Position numbers and translations under genes: made by a program. Positions 33,773 through 42,739 of a stretch of DNA of 53,652 nt are shown here, piece after piece. How positions within the stretch are numbered: the first letter of the stretch is position 1; every line of letters begins with the position of its first letter. The stretch is from an uncultured Blautia sp. (GTDB lineage: Bacteria > Bacillota > Clostridia > Lachnospirales > Lachnospiraceae): positions 1 through 53,652 of the forward strand of contig CALCDJ010000088.1 of assembly GCA_937900135.1 (NCBI GenBank). The letters run 5' to 3'. Below the pieces are notes generated by a model that did not search any database, was not told where the DNA came from, and saw only the letters and a program-made list of their open reading frames with translations.

Positions 33773-35294
33773 GATTTGTATTTTATTTTCAGACACAGAA
33801 TTTGAACATGATGTATATGAATTGATCAGGGCGTTTTACCCGGAAGCAGAGCTTCAGTCTCTCTATGAACCCTCAGAAGAGGCAGAAAAAGAGAGCGATC
33901 TCTTCTTCCGGATTGAAAAAAAAGAAGATCAAAATGTCTTCATTCATTACAAGGGGGAAGAGCGATCCGGTGTGATCAGCGCCCAGATGATTCAGGGGCA
34001 ATCGAAGGATGCCCTTATTTCTTGTGATACAAAGAGCAAAGCGTTTGATGGACACAGTCTGCGCAAGGAAAACAAGGATATACTTAAGCTTGCTTTGTAT
34101 CAATTGCTGGTAAAGCTCACAGGAAAAACCCTGCCCTGGGGGAATCTTACAGGAATCCGTCCGGCCAAGCTGGCAATGGGAATGCTTGAAGAGGGAAAAA
34201 GCAATGTGGAAGCAGCTAAGGAAATGCGGGAACGTTACATGGTAAGTCCCCAAAAAGCAGCGCTGGCCATTACCATTGCCAACCGGGAACGGGAAATCCT
34301 GAAAAACATTGATTATGAGAATGGGTACAGTTTGTATGTGGGAATTCCTTTTTGTCCCAGTATCTGTCTGTACTGTTCCTTTAGTTCTTACCCTCTGAAA
34401 CAGTGGAAACACCAGGTGGATGCTTATTTGGATGCCCTTTGTAAAGAAATTCAGGCAGTTTCTTCCATGATGAAAGGCAGAAAGCTGGATACCATTTATA
34501 TAGGAGGGGGAACCCCCACCACCCTGGAACCTGATCAGCTGCGGCGTCTTCTTACCCAGCTGGGGGAATCCTTTGGATATGATGGAATCGAAGAATTTAC
34601 GGTAGAGGCAGGAAGGCCGGACAGCATCACAAAAGAGAAACTTCAGGCGTTGAGAGAGTTTCCAGTTGGCCGGATTTCAGTAAATCCACAGACCATGAAT
34701 CAGAAGACTCTGGAGCTTATTGGACGCCGTCATACAGTAGAAGAAACAAAACAGGCATTTTTCATGGCAAGAGAATGCGGCTTTGACAACATCAACATGG
34801 ATTTGATCGTTGGACTTCCCGGTGAGGACCGCCTTATGGTAGAACATACCCTTTCCCAGGTAAAAGCTCTTTCTCCTGACAGCCTGACCGTACATTCTCT
34901 GGCTGTAAAACGGGCGGCCAGACTGAATATGTTTAAGGATCAGTATCAGGAGATGACCTTTGAAAACAACCAGGAAATCATGGATCTGACCATGAAAACA
35001 GCTTACGAAATGGGAATGGGCCCTTATTATCTCTATCGTCAGAAGAATATGAAGGGAAATTTTGAAAATGTAGGCTATGCAAAGGTTGACAAAGCCGGGA
35101 TTTACAATATACTGATTATGGAGGAAAAACAGCCCATCCTTGCATTGGGGGCAGGTGGTTCTTCCAAGCTGGTCTTTGACCACGGAAAACGGATTGAACG
35201 GGTAGAAAATGTAAAGGATGTGACCAATTACATTACCCGAATTGAGGAAATGATCCAGAGAAAACAGACAGGTATTGCCACCTGGCTGTCATAA
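33765..35294 (+). CDS. hemZ: Oxygen-independent coproporphyrinogen dehydrogenase-like radical SAM protein HemZ
   Basis: About 509 residues. Radical-SAM motif in GIPFCPSICLYCSFSSYP (CX3CX2C) and the HemN/HemZ signatures TIYIGGGTPTTLEPDQLRRL and NPQTMNQKTLELIGRRHTVE. The N-terminal 170 residues are the HemZ-specific extension. Start is uncertain: TTG 33765 (LYKICILFSD) fits family N-termini and has GAGG ten bases upstream; ATG 33744 and 33720 would overlap the hydrolase further. Family activity is proposed in haem synthesis, but some members lack it. Confidence 0.88.
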   Translation: MYKICILFSDTEFEHDVYELIRAFYPEAELQSLYEPSEEAEKESDLFFRIEKKEDQNVFIHYKGEERSGVISAQMIQGQSKDALISCDTKSKAFDGHSLRKENKDILKLALYQLLVKLTGKTLPWGNLTGIRPAKLAMGMLEEGKSNVEAAKEMRERYMVSPQKAALAITIANREREILKNIDYENGYSLYVGIPFCPSICLYCSFSSYPLKQWKHQVDAYLDALCKEIQAVSSMMKGRKLDTIYIGGGTPTTLEPDQLRRLLTQLGESFGYDGIEEFTVEAGRPDSITKEKLQALREFPVGRISVNPQTMNQKTLELIGRRHTVEETKQAFFMARECGFDNINMDLIVGLPGEDRLMVEHTLSQVKALSPDSLTVHSLAVKRAARLNMFKDQYQEMTFENNQEIMDLTMKTAYEMGMGPYYLYRQKNMKGNFENVGYAKVDKAGIYNILIMEEKQPILALGAGGSSKLVFDHGKRIERVENVKDVTNYITRIEEMIQRKQTGIATWLS

Positions 35295-35316
35295 GAAAAA
35301 AACAGGAGGGATATCC

Positions 35317-35922
35317 TTGCAGGGGGCATATAAATCAGCGTCAAAGACATCATCGGATCGGATTCTGGAATTTGATCTGAAAAGTGAACTTAGTCACGGA
35401 GTAAAGGTGAGCAATCTGGCATATGATCTGGCAAAGGAACTTATGCTTCCTCATGATGTCTGCTATGAACTGGCCATTGCCGGGATGCTCCATGACATTG
35501 GCAAGCTGAAGCTGACCGGCTACATCAATGGACAGGAGAGAAATCCTCTGGTCATCGAGGAACTGAAATATGTTCGCATGCATCCCAAACTGGGATATGA
35601 GGAACTGAAAGGCCAGGGGTATTCAGATTTTATATTGGAAAGTATTCTTTATCATCACGAAAATTATGACGGAAGCGGTTATCCATATAACTTTGTGGGA
35701 GAGGAAATCCCCATAGGGGCAAGAATCCTTCGGATCTGTGATGTGTTTGCCGCTCTTAGTTCCGACCGCTCTTATCGGAAGGCATTTGACCAGGATACGG
35801 TCATGGAGCTGATGATTGAAGAGGTAAAGAATTTTGATATGAAAGTATTTCTCGCGTTTCAAAGAGTAGTACATAAAGAAAATGAGAAAGGTACTGTCCC
35901 GGGGAAGGGGCAGGCCAAATGA
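35317..35922 (+). CDS. HD-GYP-like HD domain phosphohydrolase
   Basis: A 201-residue HD protein with GMLHDIGKLKL, VRMHPKLGYEEL, SILYHHENYDGSGYPYNF and ARILRICDVFAALSSDRSYR. These are the metal ligands and substrate features of HD-GYP domains, which often hydrolyse cyclic dinucleotides; the variant here reads YDGSGYP rather than a strict GYP context. Start TTG 35317 has AGGAGG 7 bases upstream; earlier codons overlap hemZ. Substrate not established. Confidence 0.85.
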   Translation: MQGAYKSASKTSSDRILEFDLKSELSHGVKVSNLAYDLAKELMLPHDVCYELAIAGMLHDIGKLKLTGYINGQERNPLVIEELKYVRMHPKLGYEELKGQGYSDFILESILYHHENYDGSGYPYNFVGEEIPIGARILRICDVFAALSSDRSYRKAFDQDTVMELMIEEVKNFDMKVFLAFQRVVHKENEKGTVPGKGQAK

Positions 35923-35939
35923 GTTAAAAGGAGGTTCTC

Positions 35940-37196
35940 ATGGCATTAAAGAAAAAACCGGTAACCGGAATGAAAGATATTTTACCAAAGGAGATGGAAA
36001 TCCGAAATTATGTGATGAACATGATTCGGGAAACCTATGGCACATTCGGATTTTCTTCCATTGAAACTCCCTGTGTGGAGCATATTGAAAACCTGTGCAG
36101 CAAGCAGGGTGGAGAAAATGAGAAACTGATCTTTAAAATCTTAAAAAGAGGAGAGAAGCTGAAGTTAGAGGAAGCAAAGGAAGAGGCAGATCTGGTGGAC
36201 TCCGGACTGAGATATGACCTGACAGTTCCCCTTTCTCGTTATTACTCCAATCATGCCAATGAGCTGCCGGCACCATTTAAGGCACTGCAGATGGGAAATG
36301 TATGGAGAGCAGACCGTCCTCAGAGAGGACGTTTTCGTCAGTTTATGCAGTGTGACATTGACATTCTGGGAGAGCCTACTTATCTGGCTGAGATTGAGCT
36401 GGTTCTTGCGACAACCACACTTCTTGGCAAGCTGGATTTCCATAATTTTACCATCCGAATCAACGACCGTAAAATGTTAAAAGCAATGGCAGAGTACAGT
36501 GGATTCCCAAAAGAAAGTTTTGATACGGTCTTTATTATTCTGGATAAAATGGATAAGATCGGTCTTTCCGGCGTGGCAGAAGAACTGGAAAAAGAAGGCT
36601 TTGCAAAAGAAAGCATCGATACCTATCTGAGTCTGTTCCAGGAAATCACTTCCGATATCGAAGGGGTTCGTTACTGTAAAGAAAAGTTAAAGGATGTTTT
36701 GGACCCCAAGGTGGCGGAAGATCTGGAAACCATTATTTCCACAGTGGATGCAGTAAAAACAGCAGACTTTAAGATGGCCTTTGATCCGACTCTGGTACGT
36801 GGTATGTCCTATTACACCGGTCCTATCTTTGAGATTTCCATGGACGAATTCGGCGGTTCTGTGGGAGGCGGCGGCCGTTATGATGAAATGATCGGCAAGT
36901 TTACCGGAAACAATACCAGTGCATGTGGATTTTCCATTGGATTTGAGCGTATTGTCATGCTGCTTTTGGAGAGAGGATATGAAATCCCTGCAAAAGGCGG
37001 TAAAAAAGCATACCTGATCGAAAAGAATATGCCATCAGATAAGCTTCTGGAAATTCTGAAGCAGGCAGAGGCAGAGAGAAGCGCCGGTACACAGGTGGCT
37101 ATTTCCATTATGAAAAAAAATAAAAAATTCCAGAAAGAACAGATGATGACAGAAGGTTATACAGAGTTTGTGGAATTTTTCAGAGATAGATGTTAA
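35940..37196 (+). CDS. hisS: Histidyl-tRNA synthetase
   Basis: A 418-residue class II synthetase. Motif 1 region GMKDILPKEMEIRNYVMNMI, motif 2 GNVWRADRPQRGRFRQFMQC, HisA signature LVRGMSYYTGPIFEIS, motif 3 GFSIGFERIVMLL. An AAAAGGAGG lies before the ATG, 17 bases after the HD gene, so it is read from the same operon with no T-box leader. Confidence 0.96.
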   Translation: MALKKKPVTGMKDILPKEMEIRNYVMNMIRETYGTFGFSSIETPCVEHIENLCSKQGGENEKLIFKILKRGEKLKLEEAKEEADLVDSGLRYDLTVPLSRYYSNHANELPAPFKALQMGNVWRADRPQRGRFRQFMQCDIDILGEPTYLAEIELVLATTTLLGKLDFHNFTIRINDRKMLKAMAEYSGFPKESFDTVFIILDKMDKIGLSGVAEELEKEGFAKESIDTYLSLFQEITSDIEGVRYCKEKLKDVLDPKVAEDLETIISTVDAVKTADFKMAFDPTLVRGMSYYTGPIFEISMDEFGGSVGGGGRYDEMIGKFTGNNTSACGFSIGFERIVMLLLERGYEIPAKGGKKAYLIEKNMPSDKLLEILKQAEAERSAGTQVAISIMKKNKKFQKEQMMTEGYTEFVEFFRDRC

Positions 37197-37249
37197 GACA
37201 CGGCTAAGAGTCATGGAACAGTGAAGAAAACCGAAAAGAGGAGAATATT

Positions 37250-39043
37250 ATGGCTGAAAGTATGAAAGGACTGCACAGAACCTGTCGATGTGCAGAAGTG
37301 ACAAAGGAAAAGATCGGCAGTGAAGTAACCCTGATGGGATGGGTACAGAAAGCGCGTAACAAAGGCGGACTGGTGTTTGTAGATCTTCGTGACCGTTCTG
37401 GAATCATGCAGGTGATTTTTGAAAACGGAAGCATTGCAGAAGAAGATTTTGAAAAAGCAGGCAAATTAAGAAGCGAATTTGTGATTGCAGTTACCGGTGT
37501 GGTAGAAAAACGTGGCGGAGCAGTCAATGAAAATCTGGCGACAGGAGAGATGGAACTGCGTGCAACTGCTCTTCGGGTACTGTCTGAAGCAGAGGTACCT
37601 CCTTTCCCAATCGAAGAAAACAGTAAGACAAAGGACGAAATCCGTTTGAAATATCGTTATCTGGACCTTAGAAGACCAGATCTGCAGAGAAATCTGATGT
37701 TAAAGAGTAAGGTGGCAATGCTTACCAGACAGTTTTTTGCAAAAGAGGGCTTTCTGGAGATTGAAACCCCTATGCTTGGAAAGAGTACACCAGAAGGTGC
37801 AAGAGATTATCTGGTTCCTTCCAGAATCCATCCAGGCAGCTTTTATGGGCTTCCTCAGTCTCCTCAGCTGTACAAACAGCTTTTGATGTGCTCAGGATAT
37901 GACCGTTATATTCAGATTGCAAGATGTTTCCGTGATGAGGACCTTCGTGCAGACCGTCAGCCGGAATTTACCCAGATTGACATGGAGCTTTCCTTTGTGG
38001 ATGTGGATGATGTGATTGACGTGAATGAAAGATATCTGGCATTCCTGTTCAAAGAGGTTCTGGGAATTGAGGTAAGCCTTCCAATTCAGAGAATTACCTG
38101 GCAGGAAGCTATGGATCGTTTTGGTTCTGATAAACCAGATCTTCGTTTTGGCATGGAACTTCATGATGTCAGCGAAGTAGTCAGAGATTGTGGATTTGGT
38201 GTATTTACCGGAGCTCTGGAAAATGGAGGCTCTGTTCGTGGTATTAATGCAAAGGGGCAGGGAACAATGCCGCGTAAGAAAATCGATAAGCTGGTTGACT
38301 TTGTAAAGGATTATGGCGCAAAGGGGCTGGCATATGTGGCAATTGCAGAAGATGGAAGCAGAAAATCTTCCTTTGCCAAGTTTATGACAGAGGAACAGAT
38401 GGATGCTCTGGTTGCAGCTATGGATGGAGAACCAGGAGATCTTCTTCTGTTTGCTGCTGACAAGAATAAAGTGGTTTATGATTCACTGGGCGCCCTTCGT
38501 GTGGAACTGGCAAAACAGATGGATCTGTTGGATAAAAACGAATATCGTTTCGTATGGGTGACAGAATTCCCACTTCTGGAGTGGAATGAGGAAGCAGGAC
38601 GCTATACAGCGATGCATCATCCATTCACCATGTTGATGGAAGAAGATTTGGAACTTCTGGAAACCGATCCAGGTAGGGTTCGCGCTAAGGCTTATGACAT
38701 TGTCTTAAATGGTAATGAAATTGGAGGCGGAAGTGTCCGAATCCATCAGAATGATATTCAGGAAAAAATGTTTGAAGCTCTTGGCTTCACAAAAGAAGCT
38801 GCTTATGAGCAGTTTGGATTCCTTCTCAATGCGTTCAAATACGGAGTACCTCCTCACGCTGGACTGGCTTACGGTCTGGACCGTCTGGTGATGCTGATGG
38901 CAAAAGTAGACAGTATCCGTGACGTGATCGCATTCCCGAAGGTAAAAGACGCTTCCTGTTTAATGACACAGTCTCCAAGCCGTGTCAGCGAAGAACAGCT
39001 CAATGAACTGGGACTTGAAGTAGAACCAGAGGAAGAAGCATAA
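37250..39043 (+). CDS. aspS: Aspartyl-tRNA synthetase
   Basis: A 597-residue bacterial-type enzyme with an N-terminal OB anticodon-binding domain (VTLMGWVQKARNKGGLVFVD), catalytic motifs PQSPQLYKQLLMCSGYDRYI and RCFRDEDLRADRQPEFTQID, the inserted GAD domain (about 290-420), and motif 3 GLAYGLDRLVMLMA. The hisS-aspS order is common in Firmicutes. Whether it also charges tRNA-Asn cannot be judged here. Confidence 0.96.
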   Translation: MAESMKGLHRTCRCAEVTKEKIGSEVTLMGWVQKARNKGGLVFVDLRDRSGIMQVIFENGSIAEEDFEKAGKLRSEFVIAVTGVVEKRGGAVNENLATGEMELRATALRVLSEAEVPPFPIEENSKTKDEIRLKYRYLDLRRPDLQRNLMLKSKVAMLTRQFFAKEGFLEIETPMLGKSTPEGARDYLVPSRIHPGSFYGLPQSPQLYKQLLMCSGYDRYIQIARCFRDEDLRADRQPEFTQIDMELSFVDVDDVIDVNERYLAFLFKEVLGIEVSLPIQRITWQEAMDRFGSDKPDLRFGMELHDVSEVVRDCGFGVFTGALENGGSVRGINAKGQGTMPRKKIDKLVDFVKDYGAKGLAYVAIAEDGSRKSSFAKFMTEEQMDALVAAMDGEPGDLLLFAADKNKVVYDSLGALRVELAKQMDLLDKNEYRFVWVTEFPLLEWNEEAGRYTAMHHPFTMLMEEDLELLETDPGRVRAKAYDIVLNGNEIGGGSVRIHQNDIQEKMFEALGFTKEAAYEQFGFLLNAFKYGVPPHAGLAYGLDRLVMLMAKVDSIRDVIAFPKVKDASCLMTQSPSRVSEEQLNELGLEVEPEEEA

Positions 39044-39070
39044 AGAAGACTTTTGTAGTCTGTTATAGAA

Positions 39071-39143
39071 AAAGGCTCTATGTCAAGTTTTGGGGTGGGA
39101 TTCTTATGAATCCCACCTTGTTACTGTACTTAGAGCCTTTTTT
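39071..39143 (+). terminator. Nested double hairpin after aspS
   Basis: A perfect 10-bp outer stem (AAAGGCTCTA 39071-39080; TAGAGCCTTT 39131-39140) encloses a perfect 10-bp inner stem (GGTGGGATTC / GAATCCCACC, TTAT loop, 39094-39117). A T run follows. It probably terminates the long operon. The arms resemble terminal inverted repeats of some ISL3-type elements, so a miniature-element origin is possible. Confidence 0.75.
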
Positions 39144-39214
39144 ACGTTTTGTTCTAGGGCATGAAAAATAAATCTTCGTGCCAACATTTATTATAGAACC
39201 TGTTTTATATAGAA

Positions 39215-40348
39215 TTAATTTACCGCATCTTCCTCGGGGACAATGTTGGTGGCCAGCGTACCAAAGATGGCATTACCCAGTTCATTCTGATTGTTTTCCA
39301 GCTTCCAGGAAATTCCATCGTTTGTCAGAACAAAAGTGGCTGGCTCTTTTTTGGTGGCGCTGTTATTCTGAATATTTGACAGGAGCAGCTCATAGGATTT
39401 GTCATAGCGCTTTTGGAAACCGTCAATGACTGCATCTGGTGAATCCAGATAAGCAGACAGTTCTTTTTGGTAGGCAGAAAGAATGGCATCGCTGTCAAAG
39501 GTGGTGATATCTGTCTGAATGGAGGCATGATACCCATCTACGGAGCTTTCTTTTACTTTGTAATTGAATATTTTATGTACCTGCTCCACCAGAGCAGAGG
39601 CAATGGCATTTTTCATTTCATCAGAAGAATTAAAAATACTTTCCACGCCCAGATAATTACTCATTTCTTCTACATTCATTTTTTTGAGAGTTTTTAGGTG
39701 AACACCCAGAGTTTCCTCCGGGGACAGAATGTCCGGGTCGGACAGATAAGTCACAAGACCGCCCACAAGGTCATTCTCCAGTGCGTGGGTGCGCTTGATT
39801 TCCCAGTTCTCTTTGTTGGAATCACCAGTATTCTGAAGCTGAATTACAGAGTTGGTTTCTGTAAGTTCATAGGTGTTTGTTTTCAGAAGCTGGTTCAAGA
39901 GCAGATAGCGGTCTTCCAGAGAGAGAGAGGTATCCCTGAGATCTTCTTCTTCCGTGTCAGCCGCATAGAGAATTTCCTTTTTTAATTTGGCCTCGGCAAA
40001 ATCCCGTGCCAGGGTATGGGCATCAATAGTAGAAAGCCGGACAGAAGCCTCGGCTGTTTTGTGTTTTTTGTCAACGTCAATGTCCAGAATCTTGTAGTCA
40101 AAATCCTGGAAAAAGAGAGAAAAAACCTCTTCCAGTTCACTGGAGAGTGTTTTTCCAGTTTGGGCATCGGGAAATAATTCCTGGTAGGAGATATACTTTT
40201 GTGCAGTATCAGAGTCCAGATTTTTCAAAAGATCCAGTTCACTGATAATGGTTTCCTCAACATCTGTCTTATCCATGTGGGAACAGCCAACAAAAGCCAT
40301 GGCAAGAATAATGACCAGAAGAAGAGGAAAATACTTTGTGATCTTCAT
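39215..40348 (-). CDS. Lipoprotein of unknown function
   Basis: A 377-residue secreted lipoprotein: basic start, hydrophobic stretch, lipobox AFVGC at about residues 18-22. The mature part is acidic and mostly helical/beta with no recognised catalytic motif, resembling DUF5105-like lipoproteins in style. GGAAAGGA upstream on the minus strand. It is transcribed away from the exporter locus and convergently with aspS. Confidence 0.75.
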   Translation of the reverse strand: MKITKYFPLLLVIILAMAFVGCSHMDKTDVEETIISELDLLKNLDSDTAQKYISYQELFPDAQTGKTLSSELEEVFSLFFQDFDYKILDIDVDKKHKTAEASVRLSTIDAHTLARDFAEAKLKKEILYAADTEEEDLRDTSLSLEDRYLLLNQLLKTNTYELTETNSVIQLQNTGDSNKENWEIKRTHALENDLVGGLVTYLSDPDILSPEETLGVHLKTLKKMNVEEMSNYLGVESIFNSSDEMKNAIASALVEQVHKIFNYKVKESSVDGYHASIQTDITTFDSDAILSAYQKELSAYLDSPDAVIDGFQKRYDKSYELLLSNIQNNSATKKEPATFVLTNDGISWKLENNQNELGNAIFGTLATNIVPEEDAVN

Positions 40349-40545
40349 ACGAGTTCTTTCCTTTCCATAAGATTCCTGCTCATTTTAACAGATTTTGGAG
40401 CAAAAGTCAAAAAAGCCTTAAATTTGAACGATTTTTCTAAAAAAAAGATGAATTTTTTGTGAAAGTTTTAGGGATTTCCAGGAAACCTTTTCTTTTTCCG
40501 GAGAATCTGGTATGATAGGAGCGTAATTACGGGAGGAGAAAAAAA

Positions 40546-40578
40546 GTGAGAAGAACATATCCAAAGAGAAATCTGTAA
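40546..40578 (+). other. Possible 10-residue leader peptide
   Basis: GTG-RRTYPKRNL-stop follows a strong GGGAGGAG site and a TATGAT -10-like element at 40511-40516. The strong binding site in front of so short a frame, 76 bases before the exporter operon, could be a leader or the remnant of a decayed gene; the downstream sequence continues in another frame. Confidence 0.3.
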
Positions 40579-40654
40579 GATGTGTTTGAGAATAGAAATC
40601 CGGAAATTACTGCCAGGAAATTAGCAGTAAGCTTCAGAGTGATTGGAGGAAAAT

Positions 40655-42031
40655 ATGAAAAAACGGATATTTGTTGTAGGAGGGATTCTCATTGCAGCAG
40701 GTGCGGCCAGTGGATTGGGCTGGTATTATTATCAGCAGCAGGCCAGTCCGGCAGCAGATGGGGAATTGGCATATGTTTCAACGGTTAGCAAGATTACAGG
40801 GAATGAAGCCGGGGTGATAAACCGTTATGCCGGTGTGGTGGAACCTCAGGAAACCGTGGAAGTGAAAATTGACAGTGGCCGTGTAGTTAAGGAAGTCAAG
40901 GTAAAAGCCGGCGAAGAAGTGAAGAAAGGACAGTTACTGTTTGAGTATGATCTTTCCAGCATTCAGGAGAATCTTCAGGAAGAAAAATTAAATCTGGAGC
41001 GTTTGAAGAACGAAGCGTTAAGCTTAAAAGAACAGATTGCAACTCTGGAGAGTGAGAAGAAAAAAGCCTCCAAGGATCAGCAGCTTTCCTATACCATTGA
41101 AATTGAAACCAATAAAATGAATCTCAAAAAAAATGAGTACGATCAGGAGAGTAAGACAGCACAGATCCAGAAACTGCAGAATGCAACGGGAAATACAGAA
41201 GTACGAAGCGAGATTGACGGTGTGATCCAGAAGATTGATGCGTCTAAGATGACTTCAGAGGACGGAGAATATATGGATGAATCTGCCGGTGGAGATATGT
41301 ACGGAACAGAGAATGGAGACAGTGGTGCATTTATTACCATTCTAAGCACAGGCGCATATCGGATCAAGGGTAAGATCAACGAACTCAATGAGATCATGGA
41401 AGGACAGCCCATTATCATCCGCTCCCGTGCAGATGAGACGAAGACCTGGAGTGGAGTGGTTGGCAGTATTGATTATGATAATGCTGCGGAAGACAATACA
41501 GAAAATAATATGATGTATTATGGAATGATGGATTCTTCCGATTCCCAGACCACATCCACCAGCTACCCCTTCTATGTAACGTTGGATTCTTCTGAGGGAC
41601 TGATGCTGGGACAGCATGTATACATTGAGCCGGATAACGGCCAGGAAGAAAAGAAAGACGGATTATGGCTCAGCGATTTCTATATTGCGGATGTAGACAG
41701 TCCAGATCCTTATGTATGGGCTGTGGACAAGAAGAACCGACTGGAAAAACGGCCGGTAATTCTTGGAAAATATGACGAACTGCTGGGCGAATACGAGATT
41801 GTAGACGGACTGGGATTAAAAGATTCCATCGCCTTTCCGGCAGAGAATCTGGTAGAAGGAATGGGTACCACAACCAGTGAGGTTACCATGGAGGAATCTA
41901 TGGATAATGAGATGGGTGTGGATATGGAAACGAATTCGGAAGATCCGGAAATAATAGAAGATTCAGCAACCGAAGAGTTGGTTGATGATTTCTCAGATGA
42001 AGAGCTTGTACCGGTGGAAGAAGCTCCGTGA
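40655..42031 (+). CDS. HlyD/MacA-type membrane fusion (adaptor) protein 1
   Basis: A 458-residue adaptor with one N-terminal membrane helix (FVVGGILIAAGAASGLGWYY), a lipoyl/biotinyl-type beta domain (VEVKIDSGRVVKEVKVKAGE), a coiled coil at about 100-180, the second lipoyl half (EVRSEIDGVIQKIDASK), a beta barrel and an acidic Glu/Asp-rich tail. In Gram-positives such proteins work with MacB-type ABC transporters to export peptides or lipids. Start ATG 40655 with GGAGG upstream. First of a four-gene operon. Confidence 0.87.
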   Translation: MKKRIFVVGGILIAAGAASGLGWYYYQQQASPAADGELAYVSTVSKITGNEAGVINRYAGVVEPQETVEVKIDSGRVVKEVKVKAGEEVKKGQLLFEYDLSSIQENLQEEKLNLERLKNEALSLKEQIATLESEKKKASKDQQLSYTIEIETNKMNLKKNEYDQESKTAQIQKLQNATGNTEVRSEIDGVIQKIDASKMTSEDGEYMDESAGGDMYGTENGDSGAFITILSTGAYRIKGKINELNEIMEGQPIIIRSRADETKTWSGVVGSIDYDNAAEDNTENNMMYYGMMDSSDSQTTSTSYPFYVTLDSSEGLMLGQHVYIEPDNGQEEKKDGLWLSDFYIADVDSPDPYVWAVDKKNRLEKRPVILGKYDELLGEYEIVDGLGLKDSIAFPAENLVEGMGTTTSEVTMEESMDNEMGVDMETNSEDPEIIEDSATEELVDDFSDEELVPVEEAP

Positions 42032-42052
42032 CGGAAATTTGGAGGTAGAGAA

Positions 42053-42739
42053 ATGATCTTAGAACTCAAAGGAATATACAAGGAGTACATACAGGGCAAG
42101 ATGAAGGTTCCGGTGCTTAAGGATGTGAACTTTTCCATGGAAGAGGGAGAATATGTGGCCATTATGGGGCCATCCGGTTCCGGAAAGACAACTTTGATGA
42201 ACATCATCGGATGCCTGGATCAGGCGACAGAGGGAACCTTTCTTCTGGATGGGCAGGATATCCGTTCCTGTTCCGAAAACCAGATGTCAGATATCCGTCT
42301 TCATAAAATCGGTTTTGTATTTCAGAGCTTTCATCTTCTTCCAAGACAAAGCGCCCTGAGCAATGTGGAAATGCCGTTAAACTATGCCAAGGTTCCAAAA
42401 AAAGAACGAAAAGCCAAAGCTCTGAAAGCATTGGATCGTGTGGGCTTGTCAGATCGTGTGGACTTCCGTCCCAATCAGCTTTCCGGTGGACAGATGCAGC
42501 GTGTGGCCATTGCCAGAGCCATTGTGAATAATCCGAAGCTCCTTCTGGCAGACGAACCAACAGGCGCTTTGGACAGTAAATCAGGAGCTCAGGTCATGGA
42601 ATTGTTTCAGAAACTCAACGAAGAGGGAGTTACCGTTCTGATGATCACCCATGATCCAGACATTGCCGCTCATGCCAAACGTGTGGTGACCATTCGTGAT
42701 GGAATCCTTCAGGAGAAAGAGGTGCCGGGCCATGCATAA
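42053..42739 (+). CDS. MacB-type ABC transporter ATP-binding protein
   Basis: A 228-residue ATPase: Walker A GPSGSGKTT, Q-loop FVFQSFHLLP, signature LSGGQMQRVAIARAI, Walker B LLLADEPTGALD, switch His in ITHDPD. It belongs to the LolD/MacB/FtsE-like class that pairs with FtsX-type permeases such as the one encoded three genes on. GGAGG precedes its start. The 3' end overlaps the next gene by 8 bases. Confidence 0.95.
   Translation: MILELKGIYKEYIQGKMKVPVLKDVNFSMEEGEYVAIMGPSGSGKTTLMNIIGCLDQATEGTFLLDGQDIRSCSENQMSDIRLHKIGFVFQSFHLLPRQSALSNVEMPLNYAKVPKKERKAKALKALDRVGLSDRVDFRPNQLSGGQMQRVAIARAIVNNPKLLLADEPTGALDSKSGAQVMELFQKLNEEGVTVLMITHDPDIAAHAKRVVTIRDGILQEKEVPGHA

Noticed and set aside
35882..35940. 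T-box leader before hisS
   Set aside because: Only 17 bases separate hisS from the previous gene, too short for a T-box; hisS is inside an operon.
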